Below are positions 1 through 8,642 of a stretch of 56,205 nucleotides of DNA, piece by piece. The notes under the pieces are model-generated. The model did no database searches. It saw only the letters and a program-made list of their open reading frames with translations, and was not told the DNA's origin. A program made the position numbers and the translations under genes. The stretch's first letter is position 1. Each line of letters starts with the position of its first letter. The stretch spans positions 1 to 56,205 of the forward strand of contig CALWYZ010000016.1 in the NCBI GenBank assembly GCA_944385895.1. Reading direction: 5' to 3'. Source of the stretch: an uncultured Clostridia bacterium. GTDB lineage: Bacteria > Bacillota > Clostridia > Oscillospirales > QAKW01.

Positions 1-79
1 GCTTACTTTTCTATGCCTTTTTTATATTTTAATATTTTCTTAAAAAAGCTATTGACTTTTTATAGTTAGTCATCTCCGA

Positions 80-1399
80 TCAATTAAATTTGGGAAGCCA
101 GCTTCCGTGAGTCTCAATAAGATCGTCACACATTTTGATTATAGTATCGATATCAAGTTCGCTGCCTGTATGAGGATCGAGCATTGCAGCCTGATAAATA
201 TGTTCTTTTTTCTTTGTAACAAATGCCTCGATTGTCAGAAGCTGCGGATTTATGTTTGTCATATTCATAGCAGCACACTGTACCGGAAGCGAACCGACAT
301 AGGTGGGATGAATTCCCTGTCCGTCAACAAGACACGGAACCTCAACACATGCCTCTTCAGGCAGATTGGATATTATATGATTTTTATTTATCACATTTCC
401 GCCTATCTTATAGGGTGTATCGGTTACGATAGATTCCATTATATGAGAACCATATTCCTTTGAACGTTCATGCTTCTTTACACCGTTTGTCTTTATCTCC
501 TCAAATTCCTTTTTCCAGCCCTCTATCTGATCTACACAGCGGCGCGGATACTCATCAAGCGGGATCTTATATTTCTCAATAAGCTCAGGGTAACGGGATT
601 TTATGTAGAACATATTATATTCTGCATTATGTTCTGATGACTCAGTACAATAATAACCGAATTTATCAATATAGTCAAGCCTTACTCTGTCTTTACAGTC
701 ATCTTCAAAAATACGCTTTTTAGCGCGTTCCTTTATCATCGGATAAAGGTCGCGTCCGTTTTTGTCCCTACACTCAAGAAGCCATGCCATATGATTGATA
801 CCGGCAATAAGCTCTTTTCCGCCCTCATAATATTCCTCCATGCCTAACTGTTTAAGCAGTGACTTACGGCATACCTGTACCGAATGGCAAAGTCCTATAG
901 TTTTTACCCCGGTATATCTTTGCATAAATCCTGACAGCATTGCCATAGGATTTGTGTAGTTCAGAAACCACGCATCGGGACATACCTCTTCCATGTCCCT
1001 TGCAAAATCCTCCATAACAGGCATTGTACGCAATGCACGCATTATACCGCCTATTCCGAGTGTATCTGCAATAGTCTGGCGCAGGCCGTATTTCTTTGGT
1101 ACCTCAAAGTCCGTTATTGTACACGGATCATACAGACCGACCTGTATCGCATTTATTACAAAATCGGCATTTTTAAGCGCGGCTTTACGGTTTTCAACAC
1201 CTAGATAGCAGGTGATCTTGGCCTTGCCTCCCATATTTTCATTCATCGCGCCTAAAATAGTTTCACTTTCGCGCAAGCGATCACCGTCTATATCGTAAAG
1301 CGCGAACTCACTTTCACGCAAAATTTCACTGCACATGCAGTCGCCTATAACATTTCTGGCAAAGACGGTACTTCCCGCACCCATAAATGTGATTTTCAT
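80..1399 (-). CDS. GH4 family alpha-galactosidase/alpha-glucosidase-like glycosidase
   Basis: This 439-residue protein matches the NAD+- and Mn2+-dependent glycoside hydrolase family 4, which cleaves alpha-linked sugars in the cytoplasm by an oxidation-elimination mechanism. The N-terminus carries a Rossmann loop (GAGSTVF, residues 7-13). NYTNP lies at 147-151, CHSV at 171-174 (the Cys is the family metal ligand) and GINHMAW at 200-206 (His ligand). CHSV is the form I associate with MelA-type alpha-galactosidases, so that substrate is the best guess, not proven. The ATG at 1399 follows an AAAGGAG ribosome binding site. It is divergent from an AraC regulator 112 bp away, the usual arrangement for a sugar-inducible gene. 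No transporter lies beside it in this window. Confidence 0.85.
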   Translation of the reverse strand: MKITFMGAGSTVFARNVIGDCMCSEILRESEFALYDIDGDRLRESETILGAMNENMGGKAKITCYLGVENRKAALKNADFVINAIQVGLYDPCTITDFEVPKKYGLRQTIADTLGIGGIMRALRTMPVMEDFARDMEEVCPDAWFLNYTNPMAMLSGFMQRYTGVKTIGLCHSVQVCRKSLLKQLGMEEYYEGGKELIAGINHMAWLLECRDKNGRDLYPMIKERAKKRIFEDDCKDRVRLDYIDKFGYYCTESSEHNAEYNMFYIKSRYPELIEKYKIPLDEYPRRCVDQIEGWKKEFEEIKTNGVKKHERSKEYGSHIMESIVTDTPYKIGGNVINKNHIISNLPEEACVEVPCLVDGQGIHPTYVGSLPVQCAAMNMTNINPQLLTIEAFVTKKKEHIYQAAMLDPHTGSELDIDTIIKMCDDLIETHGSWLPKFN

Positions 1400-1511
1400 G
1401 ATTTTTCTCCTTTTTATATTGTTGGATATTTGTATTTTACTCTATACAAATGCTGTTGTATATGCTATAATTGTTGTATAAACATATAATTTTGTTGTCT
1501 TAAGGTGTAAT
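1400..1511. promoter_or_regulatory. Divergent promoter region with TGTTG(T/G)ATA direct repeats
   Basis: The 112-bp spacer between the GH4 gene and its AraC regulator holds direct repeats TGTTGGATA (1420-1428), TGTTGTATA (1454-1462) and TGTTGTATA (1472-1480), with a partial TGTTGT at 1493. An extended -10 (TG at 1463-1464, TATAAT at 1466-1471) points toward the AraC gene and sits between two repeats. AraC proteins typically bind direct repeats, so these are likely operator half-sites. The GH4-directed promoter is not clear. Confidence 0.5.
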
Positions 1512-2297
1512 ATGAATAAAAACACTTCTTTGATTATGACAGGATGCAATATTCACCATCCAAGCAAAAAATATGCATGGGGTCCGGGTATTCACAAGGA
1601 TTATGTCATCCATTACATAATAAAAGGGCGCGGATATTTTGAAACAGGTAATAAAAAATACTATTTAAACACCGGAGAAAGTTTTATAATATACCCTGAA
1701 AATACCGTAAAGTACTATCCCGATAAATGCGATCCGTGGGAATATACATGGGTAAACTTTAATGGCACAGATGCAGAGCAGATACTGTCAATGACCGGAT
1801 TTTCGGAACATCCCGTAGCTCCCGCATGCAAAGAGGCAAGGCAGATTTTTGATGCGTTTTCTCCGGGTTTTCAGCAAAGGCACATTCTTCTCAAAAATTC
1901 AGGGCTGCTTCAAATACTGCTGGCTTTATATATAGATATATATCCTGCCAGAAAATTTGACGACTCCGCAGATTATATCAGTCATGCAAAGCAATACATA
2001 TCCGCTAATTTTTACCGTCACAGCTTTAACGTAACAGAGCTTTCCTATGCGATAGGGATCGAACGGTCTTATCTATACCGACTGTTTATGGACAAAGAAG
2101 GCATGTCGCCCGTACAGTACATTATCAATACACGGCTTGAAAACGCCGCGCAGATGTTTAAAAACGGTGCCGATCAAGTGAAGCTTGTATCATACTCTGT
2201 AGGATATGATAATCCGCTGTACTTTTCAAACAGCTTTAAGAAAAAATACGGCATATCTCCCAAAAAGATGATAAGCAAAAATAAAACCGGCTTGTGA
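1512..2297 (+). CDS. AraC family transcriptional regulator with cupin sensor domain
   Basis: The 261-residue protein has an N-terminal cupin-like sugar-sensing domain (about residues 20-100, with the RGYFETG and GESFIIYPENT strands) and a C-terminal AraC double helix-turn-helix (about 160-255). The second helix-turn-helix ends in the family signature YFSNSFKKKYGISPKKM. Such proteins activate an adjacent carbohydrate gene when their sugar is bound. The divergent position next to the GH4 gene, with repeated TGTTGTATA motifs between, makes that gene the probable target. The ATG at 1512 is preceded by a modest AAGGTG ribosome binding site. The 3' end of the gene forms part of a terminator hairpin. 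Confidence 0.88.
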   Translation: MNKNTSLIMTGCNIHHPSKKYAWGPGIHKDYVIHYIIKGRGYFETGNKKYYLNTGESFIIYPENTVKYYPDKCDPWEYTWVNFNGTDAEQILSMTGFSEHPVAPACKEARQIFDAFSPGFQQRHILLKNSGLLQILLALYIDIYPARKFDDSADYISHAKQYISANFYRHSFNVTELSYAIGIERSYLYRLFMDKEGMSPVQYIINTRLENAAQMFKNGADQVKLVSYSVGYDNPLYFSNSFKKKYGISPKKMISKNKTGL

Positions 2298-2312
2298 GCC
2301 GGTTTTATTTAT
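2280..2312. terminator. Bidirectional intrinsic terminator
   Basis: AAAACCGGCT and AGCCGGTTTT form a strong stem around a short TGTG loop, flanked by A-rich sequence on the left and T-rich sequence on the right. It overlaps the last codons of the AraC gene and serves the convergent hydrolase gene as well. Confidence 0.75.
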
Positions 2313-3273
2313 CATGTCGTAAAAAGAACTGCTTTACCGCAAACTGATAGCCTTCGGTATCGACAAAATAGCTGATGCCATGGCCTGCACCGTGGACTAT
2401 AAAAATTTCCTTTTCAGACGCGCACGCCGCATAATTTTCATAAGTCATCTGAACGGGAACAAATTTATCATTATCTCCATGTATGAACAGCACCGGAAGT
2501 TTAGTCTTTCTCAGAGCATCCACCGTGGACATATCATCACCGTCATAACTTGCTTTTTTATTAACAAAAAAGTTGGCTATCGGATATCCTATTTTATCGC
2601 TTATATGCAGATTATGTTTCATTACATAAGACCAAATTGCACGAGGAGACGTAAATCCGCAATCGCTGATGATACCTTTTACACATGACGGATACTCAAA
2701 CTCAGACGCCATCAAGACAGTGGTGGCACCCATTGAAATCCCGCAAAGATAGATGGGCAGATCCTGTCCGAAACGGTCTATAACATAATTCACCCAATCA
2801 TAGCAGTCGTTTCTTTCCAGTACGCCAAAACCTATATGATCACCCTCGCTTTCTCCCTGAGAACGCTGATCTGGAAATAGCATACTGCATCCCTGATCAT
2901 GTAGAAATTCCGAGCAGGTGCCGAAATCGGCATACCAGCTTGAACGCCAGCCGTGCATGCCTATAATTATTCGCTTGGCATTTTGAGCAGGATACCAATG
3001 TCCTACAAGAGTCAAGCCGTCCCGACTTTTAATTGTCACCCTTTCGGTATCTTTGTCCTTTAACAGCTGTCCGTTCTTACTTATAAGGGTGGTTATTTCT
3101 TCGCCGTTATATGTGCCGGTCAGCCGGGTGTGCATTTTATCTACATTTTTAGGCAAAGTCTTATTTATTGCTATATCAGTGAGTAATTTTATTGATGTGA
3201 CAGCAGCGGTTACTGTCGCAGCCGCTGCGGCCGCCGTTACCGCCGCAACGGCAACTTTTGTTCCTTTTTTCAT
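2305..3273 (-). CDS. Membrane-anchored alpha/beta hydrolase
   Basis: This is a 322-residue serine hydrolase of the alpha/beta fold. A very alanine-rich hydrophobic segment at residues 7-30 should act as an uncleaved signal anchor, placing the catalytic domain outside the membrane. The oxyanion-hole HGW is at 107-109, the nucleophile elbow GISMG puts Ser180 at the active site, Asp267 or Asp269 (HGDNDKFVP) is the acid, and His298 (GAGHG) is the base. The order and spacing fit YqkD/BAAT-like esterases or acylaminopeptidase relatives; the natural ester is unknown. The ATG at 3273 has an AGAGGTGA ribosome binding site. It lies downstream of the acyl-CoA ligase gene on the same strand, 61 bp away. 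Confidence 0.8.
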   Translation of the reverse strand: MKKGTKVAVAAVTAAAAAATVTAAVTSIKLLTDIAINKTLPKNVDKMHTRLTGTYNGEEITTLISKNGQLLKDKDTERVTIKSRDGLTLVGHWYPAQNAKRIIIGMHGWRSSWYADFGTCSEFLHDQGCSMLFPDQRSQGESEGDHIGFGVLERNDCYDWVNYVIDRFGQDLPIYLCGISMGATTVLMASEFEYPSCVKGIISDCGFTSPRAIWSYVMKHNLHISDKIGYPIANFFVNKKASYDGDDMSTVDALRKTKLPVLFIHGDNDKFVPVQMTYENYAACASEKEIFIVHGAGHGISYFVDTEGYQFAVKQFFLRHDK

Positions 3274-3334
3274 ACTGTCACCTCTCTATATACGATTCTA
3301 TAACATAAATTATATTTTATACCATGAAGATTAT

Positions 3335-5068
3335 TTACATTTTTGACTGTTGCTGTTTTATTTTTTCAAGCTCCTGCTGTTCTAACTGACGGTATGCCAC
3401 CTTACCTACAAGGGTCTTAGGCAGTGTATCACGAAATTCTATCTCATACGGCAAGGCATATTTGGCGATATTTTTTTTACAATAATTCATTAATATCTCT
3501 TTGTATTCATCGCTCGGCGTAAGACCTGACTTGAGCACTACAAACGCCTTTACCTTCTGCATTTTATACTCATCAGGAACACCTATTACGCAGCTCATCT
3601 GAACAAGATCGTGCGCGTCAAGGATATTTTCGATTTGAGACGGATACACATTATAACCGCTTGTTACTATCATACGTTTTATGCGCTGACGGAAGTACAC
3701 AAATCCCTCATTATCCATTATACCCAAATCACCAGTATGTACCCATGTAAGCCCATCATCATGCACTTTTAAGGTATTTGCAGTCTCTTGAGGCCTGTCC
3801 ATATATCCCAGCATAACGGTAGGACCGCTTATGCATATCTCACCCTCCTGACCGTAAGGCTGTTCTTCGGTAGTACCGACTTTGACTATTTTATAGAAGG
3901 TATCCGGAAAGGGCTGACCGATACTTCCTTCCTTTGACATATGCGTAGGAGTAAGACAGCTTGCAGTAACACATTCGGTTGTACCGTAGCCCTCGCGTAT
4001 CTGAACAGAAGCGTTGTGGTCGTACAGAAATTTATCAAATCTTTTTTTAAGCTCCACAGACAGCGAATCCCCTCCGCTGAAAACGCCTTTAAGGCATGAC
4101 AGGTCGACTCCGTCCATTGACGGCTGGCGTATCAGAGCCTCATAAAGCGTGGGCACTCCCGCAATAAAATTGCATTTATATTTTTTTATAAGCTTAGCAT
4201 AGCTTGCCGCCGTAAACCTAGGCACAAGTATGCACCGTCCGCCGTTTACAAGCATTGAATGTATGCTGACACCCAGTCCAAAACCGTGAAACATCGGCAT
4301 TACCGCAAGCATTTTATCTCCGGGTCGAAACATCGGATTTGTCGCTATTATCTGAGCGCCCAGCGCGTTAAAGTTGAGATTGGAAAGGAGAATGCCTTTT
4401 GTAGTGCCGGTAGTACCTCCGCTGTACAGTATGACAGCAGGATCGTTGCATCCGCGCTGTACGCTGTATTTCCAGTGGTACCTGTCTCCAAGACGCATAA
4501 AATAATTCCATGTCATGACAGGAGCGTCTTTTGGTATTTTTTCTATTTTTCTGCCCTCGGTGAGCATATATCCTGCCTTTATCGGCTGAGAAAGCTCATC
4601 TTTGATACTGGCGATTATAACATTTGAAAGCTCCACATTTTGACGTATTGCTTCAAATTTGTGATAGAACTGATCAAGAGTTATTGCAAGGATACTCTTG
4701 GATTCCTTTATAAAAAATTCTATCTCATTTTCACTTGACAGCGGGTGGATCATGTTTGAAACCGCACCAACCACGTTGACCGCATAAAACATTATAACTG
4801 TCTGAGGACAGTTGGGCATGCATATAGTGACACGGTCGCCGGAACGTATACCTATTGCTTTAAGAGCTCTGGCACATCGCTCAACATGCTTCATAAATGC
4901 TTTATAAGTAGTCTTTTTGCCCATAAAATCATAAGCGATATATGTCGGATATTTCTTTGCTGTTATTTCAACCGCCTCATACATGGTACCCTTAAAGTAA
5001 TCAATAGTAGGCGGTACATTTCCGTAATTATTAAGCCAGGGCGCCCTGACATTGTTTACTTGTTTCAT
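3335..5068 (-). CDS. AMP-forming acyl-CoA synthetase/ligase
   Basis: This 577-residue ANL-superfamily enzyme should activate a carboxylic (probably fatty) acid with ATP to the acyl-adenylate and then to acyl-CoA. The phosphate-binding motif YSGGTTGTTKG, the GYGTTE motif and the HTGD motif are all present, and the C-terminal lid ends with the PKTLVGKVAYR catalytic-lysine region. Length is typical of FadD-like long- or medium-chain ligases. It overlaps the 3' end of the E2-like acyltransferase gene by 38 bp, so the two are translationally linked. An acyl-CoA made here could be the donor for that partner, which is inference from gene order. Confidence 0.88.
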   Translation of the reverse strand: MKQVNNVRAPWLNNYGNVPPTIDYFKGTMYEAVEITAKKYPTYIAYDFMGKKTTYKAFMKHVERCARALKAIGIRSGDRVTICMPNCPQTVIMFYAVNVVGAVSNMIHPLSSENEIEFFIKESKSILAITLDQFYHKFEAIRQNVELSNVIIASIKDELSQPIKAGYMLTEGRKIEKIPKDAPVMTWNYFMRLGDRYHWKYSVQRGCNDPAVILYSGGTTGTTKGILLSNLNFNALGAQIIATNPMFRPGDKMLAVMPMFHGFGLGVSIHSMLVNGGRCILVPRFTAASYAKLIKKYKCNFIAGVPTLYEALIRQPSMDGVDLSCLKGVFSGGDSLSVELKKRFDKFLYDHNASVQIREGYGTTECVTASCLTPTHMSKEGSIGQPFPDTFYKIVKVGTTEEQPYGQEGEICISGPTVMLGYMDRPQETANTLKVHDDGLTWVHTGDLGIMDNEGFVYFRQRIKRMIVTSGYNVYPSQIENILDAHDLVQMSCVIGVPDEYKMQKVKAFVVLKSGLTPSDEYKEILMNYCKKNIAKYALPYEIEFRDTLPKTLVGKVAYRQLEQQELEKIKQQQSKM

Positions 5069-5933
5069 AGTCTACCTCTTTACCTGCCGGCTGCTCCAAT
5101 AACCAGGGATTTTCAAGCAGGTACTTTAACAGTTTTATGGTTTTTGAATAATAGTAGCCGTCCGCAATACGCTCGTCTATCGTTATGCCTATATCTATGC
5201 TCCAGCGCATCTGCACACTTTCGTCATCATCGTAAAATGGACGTTTTTTAATTTCCCCCAATGCCGCAAATACAGAATTTGTGCCCCAATTTGTCAGATG
5301 ATGATAACCGCTGTGCAAACCGATAGAGCCAAGATTTGTTATAACCACAGACGAATAGTACGGATCAGTCTCAATAAGTGAGGCGGGGACCTTGCCGTGT
5401 CTGTCAAGAAAGCATATTATATTCAGCAGCAGCTTGGAAATACATCTGGGCATTTTTTTAAACATATCCATAGCGTCTGAAGATGCATCCTGTTTTCCTG
5501 CGCGGCAGTCTGTAACCTGACGGAATATCTCATCATGAATATCTTTAAGCACGGTGTCCTGCGTTGCATGTATAAACGCAAGCCCCTCCTTGGATTCATC
5601 ACTGAACTGCTTCTTTATGACAAATGAAGCGCTTACTTTATTTCTTTGGTATATGTTTTTATTTGCAATAAAGCGGTTCATTTTCGGCCTGAGCGTAATT
5701 GTTTTTATAAGCGCCGCCACTACAAGCTGAAACACATTATAGCGGTACTGCGGATTTTCAATGTTTTTTTCATAAATAAACGACATTGCGGATGTAAGGT
5801 CGATACGCTCGGATATGAAAGCCTCGTTATCACAGCGATTAGGGTATATGATAGGCATTATAAAATGCATGCTGTCTATATCCCTTATAAGCTTTCCGTC
5901 TTTTCTGTCACCGATACGGCGTTTTGCGGACAT
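5031..5933 (-). CDS. 2-oxoacid dehydrogenase E2-like acyltransferase domain protein, catalytic His replaced
   Basis: The protein (about 300 residues from the chosen start) resembles the CAT-like catalytic domain of E2 acyltransferases, with no lipoyl or peripheral-subunit-binding domain. The segment ITIDERIADGYYY aligns with the catalytic HxxxDG motif of E2 enzymes, but the His position is Glu here, so classical acyl transfer to dihydrolipoamide is doubtful. I chose ATG 5933 because AAAGGGGG stands just upstream; an upstream in-frame ATG at 5984 lacks a good site and would overlap the next gene. The 38-bp overlap with the acyl-CoA ligase gene suggests a joint pathway. No E1 or E3 gene is nearby. 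Confidence 0.75.
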   Translation of the reverse strand: MSAKRRIGDRKDGKLIRDIDSMHFIMPIIYPNRCDNEAFISERIDLTSAMSFIYEKNIENPQYRYNVFQLVVAALIKTITLRPKMNRFIANKNIYQRNKVSASFVIKKQFSDESKEGLAFIHATQDTVLKDIHDEIFRQVTDCRAGKQDASSDAMDMFKKMPRCISKLLLNIICFLDRHGKVPASLIETDPYYSSVVITNLGSIGLHSGYHHLTNWGTNSVFAALGEIKKRPFYDDDESVQMRWSIDIGITIDERIADGYYYSKTIKLLKYLLENPWLLEQPAGKEVDYETSKQCQGALA

Positions 5934-5952
5934 TTTTAATCCCCCTTTATAA

Positions 5953-6528
5953 TTACCGGTCTTCAAACACGGTCTGAATGACATCGTCTTTTGCCTTTTT
6001 AGACTTTACTGTATATAATACCATCCACAGATTCTGTATACCATCCACAATCAATGTTATACCAAGCAATACCGTCAATATTTTATTACCCTCAAACGGG
6101 TCCAGTATAAGGAAAATTCCAATCACGGACGCCAGTATGCCAAATGTCAAGCTTATCCACCATTTTTTCATACCAAAGCGTTTTGAATCAAGTGCTGTCT
6201 GTATCTTGAACAACCCATCAATCAGTACCAAAACTCCCAGTATTACCGGAAGCATGGCTATAAGCATGCGTGGTCTTATAACGATTACGGCTCCGCACAG
6301 TATCATAGCTATCCCGATAGCAAGATCAAACTGAAACGCCAGTCTATAAACATCCTTGGAAAAATAACCCATAAGTTTTATTATGCCAAAGACTATACTT
6401 ACAGCTCCGACACAGTAACATATAGTCAAAGCGGATATTTCGGGGAAAAAGGCAAAACATAGGCCCATCAGCACAAGTCCTGCCGAAATAACACTATATG
6501 CTATTTTTACTCGTAATATAAATTTCAC
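5953..6528 (-). CDS. HdeD/DUF308 family membrane protein
   Basis: This integral membrane protein (about 191 residues) has six hydrophobic segments in three helical-hairpin pairs, the layout of HdeD-like DUF308 proteins, whose molecular role is unclear (acid-stress linked in enterics). The GTG at 6528 is preferred because AAGGGAAG lies nine bases upstream; an ATG at 6546 lacks a ribosome binding site. The gene sits 19 bp upstream of the E2-like gene on the same strand, so it probably leads that operon. The TetR regulator gene lies just upstream and may control it. Confidence 0.75.
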   Translation of the reverse strand: MKFILRVKIAYSVISAGLVLMGLCFAFFPEISALTICYCVGAVSIVFGIIKLMGYFSKDVYRLAFQFDLAIGIAMILCGAVIVIRPRMLIAMLPVILGVLVLIDGLFKIQTALDSKRFGMKKWWISLTFGILASVIGIFLILDPFEGNKILTVLLGITLIVDGIQNLWMVLYTVKSKKAKDDVIQTVFEDR

Positions 6529-6648
6529 CCAGGCACTTCCCTTCATTAAAAGTAAGATATATATTATTGCATAGTATAATAATAATCCGCCCGTTTTGGG
6601 GTTACAATGTACAAAAAAGGCTGTGTATACCAATTTGATACACACAGC

Positions 6649-7221
6649 TCAATCTGTACTAAAATTGTCTAAAGAGGTTTTAAGGACATGCTTGAGACTG
6701 TCCTCCAGAACACTGCCTACGCGCAGGGTCAGTGATTCAATAGACTCGGACATGCTGCTGCCGATCCAGGCATTGATAAATCCATCCACCGCATAGGAGT
6801 AAAACTGTACAACTGTATCCATATCGCACTGAGCGGCTCCAAGCTCTCTTGCAGTGCTTTCAACAGTCTGTGACACACATACATAAACGAGCTGTTTTAT
6901 TTGTCCTTCGACAAAATCTCTTCGCGAGGAATTATACATACTATAAACCGCACTTTTATATTCATGCAAAAAAACACATATATCGGTAAACACCTGTCGC
7001 CAGGACTGATGCACACTCTGTGAATCAAGTATTGAATTGAGCTCAGTTTCAAACAGCTGTTCTATAACAGCATAAATATCCTGATAATTGTAGTAAAATG
7101 TGTTGCGGCTGATATCGCAGTCATCAACAATATCTTTTACGGTGATTTTGTCAAGAGGCATTTTTGACATAAGTCTTACAAGCGATGCCGTAATCGCATT
7201 TTTAGTAAGCTTTGAAATAAT
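6649..7221 (-). CDS. TetR family regulator, probable AUU start
   Basis: This is a TetR-type repressor. The DNA-binding helix-turn-helix is in TVKDIVDDCDISRNTFYYNYQDIYAV, followed by an all-helical ligand domain. The first ATG (7168-7170) would cut off the first helix of the DNA-binding domain. The frame stays open upstream and encodes ISKLTKNAITASLVRL, which matches the expected first helix, until a TGA at 7225-7227. Between that stop and the homology the only plausible start is ATT (7219-7221 or 7216-7218), and a very strong site, GGGAGGTGA, sits 6-9 bases ahead. I therefore start it at ATT. A base-calling error is the alternative. It probably regulates the HdeD/E2-like/ligase genes downstream. 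Confidence 0.72.
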   Translation of the reverse strand: MISKLTKNAITASLVRLMSKMPLDKITVKDIVDDCDISRNTFYYNYQDIYAVIEQLFETELNSILDSQSVHQSWRQVFTDICVFLHEYKSAVYSMYNSSRRDFVEGQIKQLVYVCVSQTVESTARELGAAQCDMDTVVQFYSYAVDGFINAWIGSSMSESIESLTLRVGSVLEDSLKHVLKTSLDNFSTD

Positions 7222-7254
7222 CCCTCACCTCCCGCTATAAAAACTGTGCCGAAA

Positions 7255-8454
7255 TTAAAGATTATCAATAAGTTTTTTAAATAACGGCAAAGCACGCCGT
7301 ATCATATCTGTATCAACACAATATGAAACGCGCATATAACCCTTACAGCCAAAGCTATCTGACGGAACAAGCAAAAGATCATATTTTTTAGCAAGCTCAC
7401 AGAATCTCACAGCGTCTGCGACAGGAGATTTTACGAAAAGATAAAACGCGCCGTCAGGATGAACACAGCTGTAGCCATATTCAGTCAATGCTCCGTACAG
7501 CAGATCGCGATTTAACTTATACTGACTGATGTCGCACACGCATCCCGGGTTTTCTGAAATAGCATACTGCATGAGAGCAGGCGCACAGACAAAACCAAGC
7601 TTTCTGCCCGCGCCGCAGATTGCAGCATAAACTTCTTTTGCATTATTCACTTTTGGGCTTACAAAGATATATCCTATACGCTCTCCGGCAAGGGAAAGCG
7701 ACTTGCTGTATGAATAACAGACAATAGTATCGTCATAATATTTGGGAATATACGCAACGTCTATTCCGTCATAAACAAGCTCCCTGTACGGCTCGTCAGA
7801 TATTATATATATCGGGTGCTTAAAGCGTTTTGAGTATTCCCTGAGCATCTCACACATTCTGATAATTGTCTTTTCTGTAAGCACCGCGCCCGAAGGGTTA
7901 TTTGGTGAATTAACGATTACCGCTTTCGTATTAGGTGTCAGCGCTTTTTCAAAGCCATCAAAATTTATCTGAAATTTTTCGGTATCCGCCTCTACTGACT
8001 CAAATTCCGCTCCGGCTCCGTTTGAAAACACTTTATACTCCGGAAAATACGGCGCAAACGCTATCACACGGTCTCCCGAATTGCAGAGTGCATTAAGAGT
8101 TATTGTGAGAGACGCCGCCGCTCCGCAGGTTACATATATATCATCTGCCGCGGCGTTTACCGAAAAACGGTCACTTATACTCTTTGCTATACTGCGTCTG
8201 ACTTCAAAAGCCCCCTGTGCTGATGTATATCCGTGTACGTTGAAATTACTATCCGAAACCAGCCTGACAATGCTGTCATCTATGCATTTCGGTGTTCTGA
8301 CAGCGGGATTTCCCAGACTAAAATCAAATACATTTTCACGTCCCACCTGACTTGCTCTCATATTTCCGTACTCAAAAATCTCACGGATAACAGAACGCTC
8401 TGTTCCAAGCTGACAATTGATTTTATTTATGCTTGAATATTCCAATATCTTCAC
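7255..8454 (-). CDS. Class I/II PLP-dependent aminotransferase
   Basis: The 399-residue enzyme belongs to fold-type I aspartate aminotransferase-like proteins. NSPNNPSGAV is the substrate/cofactor loop, SDEPYRELVYDG carries the PLP-binding Asp and Tyr, and SYSKSLSLAGERIGY holds the Schiff-base Lys. It should move an amino group between an amino acid and a 2-oxoacid; the substrate cannot be read from sequence. The start is uncertain: GTG at 8454 sits directly against the GGCGGTGA sequence, while TTG at 8445 is better spaced from it. It is followed closely by the TetR gene. No partner biosynthetic gene is adjacent. Confidence 0.85.
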   Translation of the reverse strand: MKILEYSSINKINCQLGTERSVIREIFEYGNMRASQVGRENVFDFSLGNPAVRTPKCIDDSIVRLVSDSNFNVHGYTSAQGAFEVRRSIAKSISDRFSVNAAADDIYVTCGAAASLTITLNALCNSGDRVIAFAPYFPEYKVFSNGAGAEFESVEADTEKFQINFDGFEKALTPNTKAVIVNSPNNPSGAVLTEKTIIRMCEMLREYSKRFKHPIYIISDEPYRELVYDGIDVAYIPKYYDDTIVCYSYSKSLSLAGERIGYIFVSPKVNNAKEVYAAICGAGRKLGFVCAPALMQYAISENPGCVCDISQYKLNRDLLYGALTEYGYSCVHPDGAFYLFVKSPVADAVRFCELAKKYDLLLVPSDSFGCKGYMRVSYCVDTDMIRRALPLFKKLIDNL

Positions 8455-8568
8455 CGCCGATAATTAATATATACCTGTATTATACATCTGATGCAAAATA
8501 ATGTCAAATAACAAAACTCTCGCCGCCAAAATCATTTTAAACAAAAGAAGCTGTTATATTGAAAATAT

Positions 8569-8603
8569 AAAACGCCGACCTTTAAAAAGGGCGGCGTTTC
8601 ATA
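8569..8603 (-). terminator. Intrinsic terminator of the Gfo/Idh/MocA gene
   Basis: AAACGCCG and CGGCGTTT enclose a second complementary pair (CCTTT/AAAGG), giving a long stem followed on the minus strand by a T-rich run. Confidence 0.6.
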
Positions 8604-8642
8604 TTTTCTTTAAAAGTTTGAAAAGCTGAAATCAAATCATAT

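Noticed and set aside
3053..3346. Plus-strand frame rich in Ala, Thr and Val opposite the hydrolase N-terminus
   Set aside because: It is the antisense shadow of the alanine-rich membrane anchor of the hydrolase.
5646..5939. Plus-strand frame opposite the E2-like gene
   Set aside because: No homology or ribosome binding site; it is the complement of a well-supported coding region.
8455..8568. Possible small gene between the aminotransferase and the 8569 terminator
   Set aside because: Only short frames without ribosome binding sites; I see nothing but AT-rich spacer.
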